Of a stretch of DNA of 64,000 nt, positions 12,740-24,440 are shown in pieces. The position numbers and the translations under genes were made by a program. Numbering within the stretch: position 1 is the first letter of the stretch; the number at the start of each line of letters is the position of its first letter. The DNA is taken from NCBI GenBank assembly GCA_021399445.1, contig JAJTUQ010000005.1, forward strand, positions 2,542,001 through 2,606,000, given 5' to 3'. The notes under the pieces were generated by a model. The model saw only the letters and a list, made by a program, of their open reading frames with translations, did no database searches and was not told the origin of the DNA. The stretch comes from Xylogone sp. PMI_703 (Eukaryota > Ascomycota > Leotiomycetes).

Positions 12740-12753
12740 ACTACCACGGTAGT
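12740..12753. promoter_or_regulatory. Inverted repeat ACTACC-AC-GGTAGT
   Basis: A perfect 6-bp inverted repeat with a 2-bp spacer, about 210 bp upstream of the lyase start and 526 bp upstream of the permease start. Such short palindromes can be regulator binding sites; the cognate factor is unknown. Confidence 0.35.
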
Positions 12754-12942
12754 CGTTGGTCAAAGGCGGAGCAAACCACTTTTGCTCCGCTCTCTCCAGC
12801 CCGCTTCGACCCACCTCCCATTCTTGACCCCATCCCCAACCCCTGATTGCTTCATCGACATTTGAGCCCAGTATGTTTCATTCAAGAATTGTCAGGTAAG
12901 CAAGTAAGAAAGATCATGGAGCCCCGTGGGTTCAGGGATTCC

Positions 12943-12972
12943 TTCCCCGCACAACTTGTCTCCTGCGGGGAA
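12943..12972. promoter_or_regulatory. GC-rich inverted repeat with two CreA/Mig1-like GCGGGG cores
   Basis: TTCCCCGCA (12943-12951) and TGCGGGGAA (12964-12972) form a perfect 9-bp inverted repeat with a 12-bp loop. Each arm contains GCGGGG, which fits the SYGGRG consensus of the carbon catabolite repressor CreA/Mig1. The site is about 306 bp before the permease ATG. Repression by glucose is an inference. Confidence 0.45.
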
Positions 12973-13278
12973 AACGTCTCCAACGCCGCCGATTCACTAT
13001 GAGGACCTGCTCTCAGACCATGATCAGGCATAATGGAGGTGAACATATTATATATAACCTTGTATACGGTATCCACCCAAACAAATGCCCTATTCTTCAA
13101 TCAGCTGTGTCATGTGTGAGTTTACAGAACTGTGTAGTATTGGATGTGACAGGTGGGAATTTGTGCCTCTTGGTCCTATCCATACTGACAAGCTCATAGA
13201 AATCCGATTCACCCATACACACTTGCTTAGTTCTCAATAATCGGTTTGATCTTTTAATCTTTGATTCACAACAAGACC

Positions 13279-15118
13279 ATGTCGGTACGGGCCCCCTTCG
13301 GCATGAAAGGCGACAGCCTTCACACGCTCATGAACTTCCTCGTCGCTTTTCCGGCCTTCATCTGTATGGGCTACTCTCAGTCCTACTTTGGCGGTGTCGT
13401 CGCATACAAATCTGTCTATACGCTCTTTCCTCAGCTCGATACAGCAACAACCAAAGGCCACGTTAAATCTCACAAAGCTCTGATTCAAGGTGTTATTGTT
13501 GCTACAGTGAACCTTGGTGCAGTGGCAGGATGTCTGTCTTGCATGTATATTGGTAACAAACTAGGGAGGAAGAAAACTACGATGCTTGGTGCTCTAATAG
13601 CTTTGATTGGAACTATCATTCATTGCTCGGCCTTTAGCACCGCTCAACTTGTCGTTGCAAGAGGTGAGTTACGCGAAGCTTAGAGTAGGATTCTAAATAC
13701 TAAGATAAAACATGGATATAGTTCTCCTGGGTATTGGCGTTGGAATCATGCCTTCCACGGTACCTGCTTGGCAATCTGAGATGAGTAAAACACACCAGCG
13801 TGGCCGGCATGTCATAGTCGATGGTATCTGTATAGCTGGGGGTATCGCACTTGCTTCATGGGTAAATTTTGGCTTCTCTCACGCCAATACTAGCGAATCA
13901 TGGGTCTGGAGAGTTCCATGGTGAGTAGTGATCAATTTCATACGTAGCATGAACTCTGTTGATCCCAAGTAGCATTGGTACCGCACCTCCAACCATTCTG
14001 ATTCTGGCTACGGCCTGGATGTTCCCCGAGTCTCCACGTTGGCTAGCCCTCAAGAACCGGTACGATGAAGCCCGCCAAGTTTTTGCCATCATCGAAGACA
14101 TTGACCCTAACGATGAGCGCGTCGCTTTTGATCTTGAGGCCGTCATACAATCCAATGATATGCAGGCAGAGGCGCCATCCTTCCTATCACTGTTCGTATA
14201 TGGGAAAGAGAAGACAGTATGGCGACTCATCCTCGCTGTTTCTTGTCAATTCTTTACTCAAATGAATGGTGCGGGCATTATCACGTATTACTCAAAGCAG
14301 CTGTTCGAGAACATCGGTCTTTCCGCCAACTTGTCAGGCATCCTCGGATCAACCAGTCTGACGTTCAAATTTATCTGTTGTTTTATCGCGTTCTTGACGA
14401 TTGAATTGGCTGGACGAAAGAGGCTATTTATAATCTCCATGTCTGGCATGAGCATGTGCATGGTTGGTTCAACTTCGTTGCATATAATATGACTGATCCC
14501 AACTAATGTTCATGGTAATAGTTCTGCTTGGCCATCTGTGGCTCGCAGGTCACCCCTACTCATCTGGCACCATCTTACGCTGGAATCGTCTTTGCTTTCG
14601 TATTTGTTTTCTTTCTCCCTATTGCGTTTCTCGGGGTCAATTTTCTTTACTGTCAAGAGGTCATCAACACTCGATACCGAGCTCCTGTTGCCGGTATATC
14701 AACCGCAATACACTGGCTCAGTGCAGCTGCTGTTGCTCGTAAGTTTTCCATTTCCTACATTTTACTCTCTCAGATCTCATTGGGCCGTTTGTCTTATGAG
14801 TTAGTTGAGGCATTAATAAATCCGGCTGCATACTGACCTCTTACAGTCACCACTCCTCTTGGATTCGCAACTCTTAGCTGGAAATATTATCTCATTTGGG
14901 GATGCGCTTCTGCTTCTTTCGTTCCTTTCATGTATTTTCTCTACCCTGAAACCACTGGTCTCTCTATGGAAGAGCTAGACCAGATCTTTATCAGTGCATC
15001 TGGTCCACTAGATATTGTGGCAAGAGCTGGGAAAGCGCCGAGACGATCATCCGATACCATAGCCACCTTAGAGGATTTTGATGAAAAGGGAGAGCATAGA
15101 GAAGTCGAGCAAATTTAA
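13279..15118 (+). CDS. MFS sugar-porter family permease (hexose/quinate type)
   Basis: Exons 13279-13663, 13722-13920, 13973-14462, 14522-14738 and 14847-15118 give about 520 residues, normal for the sugar porter family. I use the ATG at 13279. Visible family motifs are GNKLGRKKT after TM2, PESPRWLALKNR at the end of the first half, and PETTGLSMEELDQIF after TM12, with twelve hydrophobic segments expected. It should be a plasma-membrane proton symporter or facilitator for a sugar or sugar-like acid such as quinate; the substrate cannot be read. The divergent promoter shared with a PcaB-like lyase, and the regulator just beyond, suggest uptake and breakdown of one compound. The promoter has a paired CreA-like site. 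The C-terminal tail is acidic and cytosolic. Confidence 0.93.
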
Positions 15119-15488
15119 GTTAGATTAAGGTAACCGGGCTATTAATTATAGTATTGTGGCTTATAAGCTTGAACAAAATGTGAGGAGTTAAGATTATCCA
15201 ATTTATCTAATTGCAAATGCTTCATCTACCACTCTAATTATGTTAAACAGTTTGGCAAACAACAGGGTTAAATTTCTATTCATGAATGACTGAGATGGTT
15301 GAATTTTTCAATCAAGAGAGAAGCCAGGAAAGAAAATCTTGTCGAAGACATTTCAATCCCCCATATGAATTCCACATTACTTCTAAAAGGGATAATACCA
15401 ACTTCAGCCTGACGCATGAATGCCGTAGTTGAAATCAAATACTTTGGTTATAATCTACTTAATAACTGACCTTCAGCGATGGGAATCC
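15119..15488. other. Intergenic, convergent 3' ends
   Basis: 370 AT-rich bases between the permease stop and the J-domain gene stop. No feature seen. Confidence 0.4.
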
Positions 15489-16915
15489 CTAATCATACCA
15501 GCTAGGATCGTACTCATAGTAAGATGTATAAGACTGGGGCTCTGGGCTGGGGCTTTTGGCCCATTCCTCTTTAGGCCTGCGATCAAATTTTTTTCTGTAG
15601 TTGTGTCTTCGGGGTCGCAGTGCTGCTTGGCAAGTTGCACATGCTTTCATCTGGCAACCTGGACACTGTAACAGATAACCGTAGTGAGCTGCAAAGCATT
15701 TCTCACACGCCAAGCGGCCTGAAACTTTATTCCACCAGCCATCATGATCACAGATTTCTTGTTCTTTAGCTCCCTGTGTTTTTCCGAATCCCGCTGAGCG
15801 AGCCTTACGCATTTCTTCCTCGAGCGTCTCCTCCATCTTTTTCCATGCCCTCTCTGCCGCCTCTGCCTTCTTACGTCGTTCTTCTTGCTCTCTCATTCGT
15901 CGTTGTGCTGCCTCTTTTTCTTGCTGTTGTCTTCTTTCCTCATCTTTCTTCCGCTGCTCTGCGGCCTCCTTTTCCCGCTGCTCCCAATACTTCTTCCAAG
16001 CTTCAGCCCTTACTTCAGCTTCCACTCTTTCTTTCTTCTCCTTTTCGCGTTTTTCTCTAATACGTATTTTCTCTTCAAGCTGAGCTTTAACATTATCATC
16101 CTTCTTGTTTGCTCTGTCAAACTCTTCTCGTCTAATTCTTAAAATATCCTCATACTCTTTCAGTTTGGACTCCTTCTTTTTGAGATCCATCTCTTTGAAA
16201 GACCTATTATGCAGCCTTTGAAGGCGCTCTGAAGCTCTTGTAGCTTTCTCTTCTTCTGTCCTAACACGCTTCTGATATATTGAAGAGAGTAACCAAGTGG
16301 TCCAACTCTTCGCTGCTGCGTCTTCAGCATCTTCAGCCTTATCTATTTCCACCAGTAAATTTATTCCATCATGAATTTTTTGAGCCTCTTCCTTTATGGC
16401 AGACATAATGTCTGAATACTGCTTCTGGACCCGAAGCCATTCTGTGGCACGTTGTTGTTTGGCTATAATGATCGCCGATATCTGAGCAGCTTCTGGGTTA
16501 ACATTGTATCCTCTTGTATTTGACCCAGATGGTGCCGATCGAGAGGTTGGTTCAGTCGACTTAGGCTGACTGTGGGAAGCCTTTTTCTTGATGCGGGCGT
16601 AATAAATTAGATTATAGACTCGTCGTTTATTATCGTCTTTGAGCGTTTCATACGCCGTTCCTAGCTTCAGAGGACAGAACATATAAGCAATAATACAAAA
16701 GTCCGTATGCGGAATGGAACTGAAGTATTACTTCAATAGAAGAGAAAGAATTCACAGACCAGTTGGAAAGCCTCGGTGGCATTAGCCTTCTTATTCCGGT
16801 CTGGGTGGAGGAGGAGAGCCAGTCGTTTGTATGATTTGGTGATAACCTCTGTTGTCGCCGTTTCATTGACTTCAAGTACCATATAATAGTCTTTATCTAC
16901 CTCTACAGGCGCCAT
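15489..16915 (-). CDS. J-domain (DnaJ/Hsp40-type) protein with coiled coil and C-terminal zinc module
   Basis: Two exons, 16760-16915 and 15489-16664, about 443 residues. The J domain occupies residues 1 to about 70, with DYYMVLEV at the start and the HPD tripeptide at 37-39 that stimulates Hsp70 ATPase; intron 1 falls inside it (AFQ-L joins L-GTAYETLKDD). A long, highly charged Lys/Glu/Arg stretch follows (about residues 190-330), probably a single alpha helix or coiled coil. The C-terminus has a Cys-rich module with CDHDGWW, CEKCFAAHYGY, CPGC and CATC, probably binding zinc. It lacks the Gly/Phe and CxxCxGxG regions of classical DnaJ, so it is a class C J protein whose extra parts should choose the client. 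The client is unknown. No signal peptide is seen. Confidence 0.88.
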
Positions 16916-18711
16916 GGTTCATAATTCGCTCTTTGAACAGTCGCAAACAGTGCTCGAATCCTCGTTCGTTAAACTATTATCTGTGCTGTATACATGAGAT
17001 AGTCTGGCCTTAGACTACGTACTTTCGTAAATATTCGAATGCAGAACTTGGAGGATCTCGTTGCTAAACAATACTCAAGCTTCCGTCTGGCAAGAACAGT
17101 CATGCTGTTGGTATGCCATACGAAATCCCACAGCCTCGTAGATGTAACATTCCACGTAGCGACATGTTGTCATGCGCCGCAGAATACTCAATACCATTGG
17201 ATGCAGAAATTGAGGCCTCACATGAAGAGACCTACTACTAATTTTAGGTATGAGATCAAGTTGTTGCGATTAAGTGGTAAATTTTGTGCACTACACAACA
17301 AACTACGTACAGTGCACAGTCAGTCGCTGAATGAATCATAAAACGATAGAAATGTCAGTTCACTAAGTGAATTGAACACAACATTCCACGAGACGCTAGC
17401 ATTAAATACCTTTACATCACATATCAGATTGATCATGTTTGAAGATCTATTTTCGAGCAGCAAGGACCGGTCTGCTATAAGTAACTACATTAACTGAGTA
17501 TCAGCTTCCTTAGCTTCCGTTGTAAATAGTGTAGGATCGATCCGATCACGCCTACGCTTTGAGTAGAACAATTTCGCGTTGTTTTCAGAGGGCAAAAGGT
17601 CCCACAAAAAGTCACGCAGCAGCCACCACAACAGCTGATTAATACAGACTCACTCATGATGCCTTCAGTAAGCTTACAGTTTCCATACTTGCGTAATCTA
17701 TCCTTTCCTGGGTAGCATCGGGCTGTCTGTTTGAACTCGGGTATAGTGTTATTGACTTGGCTATATAATCTTGGTAGTTGAGTAATACCCGCTACGGAAT
17801 CCAAATCACTGGTTTACAGAATCCGTCCTTGACATTATCTCCGTTGAGTGCGTTAGTGGTAAAGCCAAAGCAGGGATCGGAGTTGCGGCGTCTTTAAACT
17901 TTCCTACTTAGCGATTGTCGGCGATAATTGACTTCCATTTACCGACTTTGCCATCAAACCATCGAAACTCGTTACTTACGAAAGCCTATTATTTGATCTA
18001 TCATGATCCAGCCACATAATTCCCGTACCCTTTTTGTGCTTTTGATAACGAAATTGGGATGCAGTGAAGACCGCCCCGGGGGGTCTAACGGCTCCAGTTG
18101 CTGGAACTATTGCTGGATTGGCATCTGTCACAACGGATAGGCACCCAGCACATAGCAAAACTCCGACAATCGTGTGAAGCCAGCCGCTCGACAAGGATTC
18201 TATGTAGCTAGGTGATCAGGGCTCAAATGATGTCAGACGTATATTATAACTACAGAACTACAGCAGCGTAGCAAGTCAATGATGACAAACTTACATTCCA
18301 CTAATGTGCCTGACCCAAGGGAATTGTGTTTTCCTGGAAGCTCGATCGACCAAAATTATTCAGAACGTCAATAGCATAGGTTTATGGGTCATATCATGGA
18401 CTATGTCAACAGTTACACTATAGGCGGGTTGAGGAACTTGAAAAAGCATTGGTGGCATTTGTACTCTACTTTCGACCGACTGTTTCACTCTTCCTAGATC
18501 TAGTTCCAACTCGTTACAAGCTAAACACCAAACTTAACAGGGTCCCGCCTGCATATCTATATAGCTCGGGAAAACAGACCAGCCGTTTCATACCCTAACC
18601 AACTTTCAAAGACTAACGACGTATTAGCCTAGTTAGAAAATAATATAGAGTATTTGATTCGAATTTGCAGGTGCTTCAGCTTTATGAAAGCCTCGAAAAA
18701 AACGTATTGTC
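16916..18711. other. Long intergenic region
   Basis: About 1.8 kb with no gene that I can support. A minus-strand open frame at about 17976-18194 (hydrophobic start, then ANPAIVPATGAV) looks secreted-like but has no ATG; it may be a decayed coding remnant. Confidence 0.4.
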
Positions 18712-19820
18712 TTATGTATCCGTAGCATATTCACTAACCAATTCTTCACACACCTCCCATAACCGCTTGCCACTACCTCTCTGCTTAATTCCTTCCTCGA
18801 CCTTTGATACCGTGCTACCGACATGTCCGAAGGGAATGATAAATGATCCGATTGCTTCCTTCCCCATTCCAAATTCCTCCCCTGCCAATCCCACATATGC
18901 TTCAGTCAAAGCTCCCATACGCACCGGATATCCCATCATCCAATGAAACCACGCCAATATTGTAGGAGCGTTCCGCGCAATGCCACTACGGATAGCTCCC
19001 GGATTAAACGCCCAGCTACCTAACGTCGGATACCGGGCCGCCATTTCAGTGGCGAGGATTGCGTTAGCTGCTTTAGATTGTATATACCTCAACGTACTAG
19101 CATAGAAACCAGTTGTAGGATAGCTTTCCTTGCCATTCACAACTGGGGCTTTGGTGAGTGACAAGTCTGACCAGGAAATTCCGTCATCTCCAGGAGGTTG
19201 AACTGCTTCTCCAGCACCAGCCCAACATATGCGAATTGTCAGAGGTGGAAGATGGTGGCTGTTAGATTGAGCTGTAGAAAGCATAACCGGGGTGAGGAAC
19301 TTCTGAAGAAGGAATGGACCAAGAACATTGGTTGCAAAGGTAAGTTCATGCCCTTGTGGTGATACAACTCCATCAGGTACAAGCATAACGGCTGCATTAT
19401 GCCAAATCACATCTAGTCGTGTCTCCTGACGAAGAAATTCCTTAGCAGTGTCTTCGATGGTGGACAAGTCGGAGAGATCGAGTCGTATAAAGCGAACATT
19501 GTCTGTAGTTAATTGTTCATTTCGTTTATTTGCGGCAGGTGAATATGGACGCGATGTGGTGACCGTTTCGATGGCCTCCCGTCCAGAAGCTTCAGATCGA
19601 CCAAGAAGATAGATCCGGGAAGCGTTGGCGTGATAGAGAATCTTAGCTAGTTCAAGACCAACACCACCGGTACCTCCAGTGATAATAAAGACCTGCCATA
19701 GTTTCAGAGATCAGATACAGTAGTTCAGCAACTTATTCTTACTCTTCCTTCAAGGTCCAGTATGTCCTTCTCAGTAAACTTCGGCTTCACTGGGAAGTAA
19801 GATCGAAAGGCGTTGGGCAT
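18712..19820 (-). CDS. Short-chain dehydrogenase/reductase family protein
   Basis: Two exons, 19743-19820 and 18712-19692, about 352 residues. The nucleotide-binding motif TGGTGGVG is at 31-38, the structural NAA motif lies near 135 (HNAAV), and the catalytic YIQSK has Tyr229 and Lys233. It resembles the fungal SDR group related to retinol-dehydrogenase and WW-oxidoreductase-like enzymes. Where the family normally has a strand ending in SSS, this protein reads ICWAGAGEA, so the catalytic Ser appears replaced by Ala or Gly. That could mean weak or altered activity, or a Ser nearby that I cannot place. A reductase acting on a small carbonyl or alcohol with NADP(H) is the default role. Neighbours give no pathway hint. 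Confidence 0.88.
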
Positions 19821-20506
19821 GATGGACGGATACTCTAACTTTTTATTGCGCCTTTCCGGTTAGAAGTTACAATATGCCACAGTCACAGTATAGTCAATGA
19901 AATTCTAACCAGCTGAAAGAGCGTTATATATCAAAATCGCCCCTTTCCAAGCGGGATTCCGGAGTGTTGTTTGTTCCGAAAGCCATATCTCCTGACTCCG
20001 ATATTGTTCGCATCAACCCCGAGGAATCTGTACCAATTCAAACGCCTAACCAATCACACACGAGCCCATGAGTAAATATCAATTTAGCTATACTCGAACA
20101 TTTAATTATAAAGACTTGGGCGAAGAAGTCTATTAACGGTCACGTGGTTACACGTGCTATGTAGCTGCCTAAATCCGGAATAAGTGTACGGCCTTAGGCA
20201 ACAGAATTTCACCTAGTTCTACTTCCCCTGAGCCCCCTGCGTAGCTTAAATATCATCACCCTTCGAACCTCCAGTATACAGCATGTATAGCATAGTAATT
20301 AGCGGATCACCTATAGCAAGTGCTCTGGGAGTATACCGACAGTACCTATTCTTACAAATATCGCTGTTCAAACTGCCAGACCAGATCCTTCAATAAAGGG
20401 GTACATCAAGAGCAAGAGACATGCAATGTACACATCTAAGTCACATATCTCAAATATAACGGCTAATACTGTCAATAGTTCATCATCAATCAGAACATAA
20501 TTCGTC
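19821..20506. other. Intergenic
   Basis: 686 bp between the start of the SDR gene and the stop of the patatin multidomain gene, both on the minus strand. It should hold the SDR promoter. No coding potential seen. Confidence 0.4.
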
Positions 20507-23500
20507 CTATCTTGCCAGACCAGAAGTATCCAGTAGAGACTTATGGAAAGGGCTTCCGCTAATATCATACATTTTTGAGGTATCCTCAATCAAGTCCTTT
20601 ACTTTTCCGGAGTACACGTCTTCGACTCTATCGGAAAAGACTAGACGAATGCGAATACTCTGGAATGGATCGGCCACTTCCAAAGCAACAGGTTGCTCGA
20701 AAGAAGAGCCGTTCATTAGTCTAGTTTGTTGGTATTGAAAATCAATGGCAACGGCTTCCCTTTCAACCAGGAAGTAGCAACCAGAGATATGCAATCTAGC
20801 CATTAGTTTCGGCTGATACTCTTCGTCTAGACGACACAGAATTCGAAAACGCACGACAAACTGGTCTCGCGATACGTGAGATCCGTCCACAGCGCAGTAG
20901 AATAGCACTGCAAGTGCATGCCTAGCTGTATGCTGTAACTCTTCAAATTGCTGCTCGCGCCTGAAGAAGGATATAGTTTCCAGATCAAGGTTTTCGATAC
21001 AACTAGTATCCCACATGTCAGGTATGGGACCCGGAAGCGTGACGTTCAAGCGATGATTACGTTCTTTTTGTTCCGCGCTCAGTCCATCCGAGTATTGTGC
21101 CCACTGAAGCTCAGCGTTGCATTTCTTATCAAAATCAGCTGTGCGCTTCTTGATCCAGGGTCGCAAAATAGAAGAAGTTCCACTCTCGTTTGACGCTTCC
21201 TTGTCGACACACCCACTCCCAATAGTAGCGACCATATCAACACTGGGAGAGTCGCACCAGGCGAGTTGAGTCTCCTTTACGGCCAAGCTAACAGGGTTCT
21301 TTTCATTGACACCTCCATCCTGGAAAGAATGCCCATTAGGAGTTGTGTATATCGGAAATATAGAAGGAGTGGTAGATGTACACCGAGCACTGATGGAGAA
21401 GCTTCGTCAGTATATAACTCATACGGCCAACCTCCAAGGTGTCTCTAAATCATAACCAGTAAATAAGATTTGTGTTAACTTACGCTTGCCAGACCTCGAT
21501 CTCCATTCCCCTATCATCCTCTCTATAGATATCTGCGGATCGTTTGGCTAAATAAGTCAGTCATTGACACCTGAGACCTGTGATTTCATCTCGCTGACCT
21601 ATTTTTGATTGTCTTCGATTATAGTTCGACATTATGCATGTCTTTCCCGTCGTCGCATGCACTGCTGTCACACCAACTTTCAAGTCTGTATACCTTGCAC
21701 TGCTAAGTTTGCCAGTGCTGTCCCGGGTGGAAGATAGCATGGTCTCCTCCAACAGCAGTCTCTCGGTCTCTTCTGGGCCTCCGAATGCATTTTTAAGCGC
21801 GAGCTCTAGCTCTCGTCCTTCATAAAGTGTCGGAATAAAAAAATTAGATAGAAAATCAAATACCAAGAGTTTGGCTAACTGCCTCTCCTTGAAAGCTTGC
21901 TTTGCTAACTTCTTAAACTTCCCAACCAAATTCTCGGAAGACCAACGATTCACTCCAACACCAAGAGAAATTATGCCTCCTATTTATTATTTAGTTATCA
22001 GACAGTAATATGATATTGAATAAGAGTTTATCATACCTGAGTTTGTCCCCAAAATATAGTCGAAGAAATGAAATATTGGCAGATCAAGCCCGATTTCATC
22101 CTCTAGCATCTGGAGTATGCGGGCGGATACTGTGCCCCGAACACCTCCGCCATCAATAGTAAGTATTCGTACTCCGGCTTCAGCAGGCTTGAGCTGAAAT
22201 GTGATGTCTCGCTCTGCCTCCTGGCAGATTGGGCACTGAGACAGGGTATAGATGCAGGTGCCGACTTTTCCTCGGCCGAATCTCTTTATACATGAAGAGC
22301 ATATGTTATGCTGGCAGTCTAGTTTGAAGTCTGGTGAGTCCGCAAGACAAAAGAAACATATCTTCTGAGATGCCAGCTCCATAAGGAGTTGGCGCTCGTC
22401 CTGAAGAGCAGCAGAGTGCTGTCGGATCGGAGCACTGGCGTCTGTACTCGCTTCCCCTCTCAGTCGGTTTAGAGATGCAATGCACTGGTATTCGAGATTA
22501 TCAAGAAACGCTTGACATGCCTGCTCAGTATACGGCGATTGGTAGTCACCCGGGGCCAAGAATGCTCCAGAAGCACTTTGATGCCCTTGTGCGTGGCCAT
22601 TCTTCTGGTTCCTACACCTCACCCCACAGCGGCGAAACCAACATTGAGAGTTCTCGTAGAAAGCAGAATATGCCGCTCGGTATTGTTCAAAGTATGGTGA
22701 ATTTTTCAGGGATGTATAAACTGTATGAAGTTAGAAATGGAACCCTCCACCAGGATAATGGACAGTATAAACTGAATTACCTTGTGGTTTCTCTTGAGGG
22801 ATAATCACCATAGAAAGATAAGAAGAGAAAAGTTTAGCAGCACGTTTGTCCAACATAGTTTGGTTAGTCTCAACCTTATTCATCTCCCTTAGTAACAACA
22901 TTGCATTCTGAGTCAGTCCTGGTGATACTTGCTCATTCGCTCTAGCATACTTTGAGAAATCAAATGGCTTATCAAATGTCGTAAAGAAATGATCAAGAGC
23001 CCCATTCAAATAGGCCTCGAGGTCGATTGCATTGATTCTGCTACCCGTTCTGCCGCGTGCTTCGTTAATACTATCTCGAGTTCTCACAATACTAGCTTGA
23101 AGCTGCTGGATTTGACGATGAAACTCCACTACACCTCGTGCACGAAGCGGCACACAGATAGCTGAAACCCCCCTGAAGTAGCGCAATACCAAGTCCTTGA
23201 TAGAATGAACTTTCTCGTTCTCTGGTAGAATTTGGTTCCACTTGTCGGCAACCTTCTGGAGGTCGGGACCAAACTCCGTGCACTCGGCCATACGATCTAG
23301 AATTGCCGCAGTAGCAAAATCTTCATTCATCCACATGCCATCATAATCGCACTTGTTGAGCACTACGACTACATGAGGCAGAATGGCTTGGTTGAGAGAT
23401 TTCTCATGCACGTTGTCCGCCCACAGAATCATCTGGGTCCCGCATTTCTCTATGACTCTGGCGTCCTGCTGGATGACGAAACAGATAATGTCACTAAATG

Positions 23501-24440
23501 CGTAGAGAATTCTTGGATAGATGTTATTGACACAATATTCCCTAGTCAAAGGCTCTGGCTCGTTCCCGCCATCGCTAGGAGATTTACTCCATGGTACGAT
23601 CTTCCTAGACCAACTTTAGTATGGAAATTGATTACAGTAGTCACTGGCAGCAAACTTACCTGGCGATTTGATACACATTAGTCATGAGACTTGCAACAGG
23701 AGTTGCGTTGCCACCATCTAATCCTTCACAATCTGCAATTAGAAGCGGCTGCTCCGAATGGAGGGTCTTCGGATCGTAGTATAGATGCACACCAGAACTA
23801 GTTGGCTTTATAACCCCTTTCAAACCGGGGATAGGGCTGTTGTAATGCCTTTCTTCCTTGTTGGTCCCAAGATTGATCAGTGCTTTCTATACATAGGTTA
23901 GCGGTCAAAGTCGGACGTTCTCAAGAGTAGAGAGGTTTAAAAAATTAACTAAAGATTGGACCCTACCCCAAGAGTTGATTTTCCAGCTCCCGTGGTCCCG
24001 ATGAAGGATACAAGGCTAGGAAATTGGGTAGAATGCGAATGGTAGTCAGATGATAAGATTATCTTCGTATAAAGAATCGTATTGACAAGTGACTTGAATT
24101 CTTTCGCATCCATACCAAACCAGAAACTTGCATTGTTTGCTTCGTGGAGACGCTCATGCTTTGTTTGATCCATTTCCGTAAAGATGGACGCATCCCAGTC
24201 ATCCAAGAGCTCTTTGCTAGACCGTGGAACGGGGATGTGTCCAGAAGATTTATTGTTCCTGTGGTGGATCCATAACTTCCAGTCCTTCTTGCAGAGGTAT
24301 ACATTGCACTGGTCGCAGAATGAGAGGTCGGCGTCATTATCACATCTCGCACATAGTCGATCAGTAGTTTCCGGACCGGGCTTTATATTTTCGACTTTCT
24401 CCACATCTTGGTCAAGACCCGAGTCAAGCTTCTGATCCAT
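20507..24440 (-). CDS. Multidomain protein: B-box-like finger, P-loop GTPase-like domain, RING finger, patatin phospholipase
   Basis: Seven exons: 23967-24440, 23660-23886, 22781-23604, 22037-22720, 21599-21979, 21484-21547 and 20507-21389, about 1178 residues, all joined in phase. I use the ATG at 24438-24440. Residues 30-70 form a B-box-like zinc finger (CARC, CDQC, CKKDW, HH). Residues 148 to about 330 have GTPase motifs: P-loop GTTGAGKST (148-156), DCEG (210-213) and NKCD (317-320). Near 535-557 is a second Cys/His patch (CWFRRCGVRC, HAQGHQ). A RING finger spans about 630-674 (CFFC, CQHNICSSC, CPIC). The patatin domain starts with the oxyanion motif DGGGVRG (698-704), has GTNSGG at 733-738, and the FQDGG acid near 909. 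Patatins hydrolyse membrane lipids. A switch domain joined to RING and lipase recalls fungal immune or cell-death effectors, but the role here is inference. No signal peptide or membrane anchor is seen. Confidence 0.88.

Larger units (their letters stand above)
12531..13278. other. Divergent promoter of lyase and permease
   Basis: 748 bp with no gene. It contains two notable inverted repeats, described separately at 12740-12753 and 12943-12972. Start sites of both flanking genes face outward, so it should hold their shared control elements. Confidence 0.6.

Noticed and set aside
17976..18194. Minus-strand frame with a hydrophobic start that resembles a secreted peptide
   Set aside because: It begins at a non-ATG codon with a stop just upstream, and I find no exon that would supply a start.
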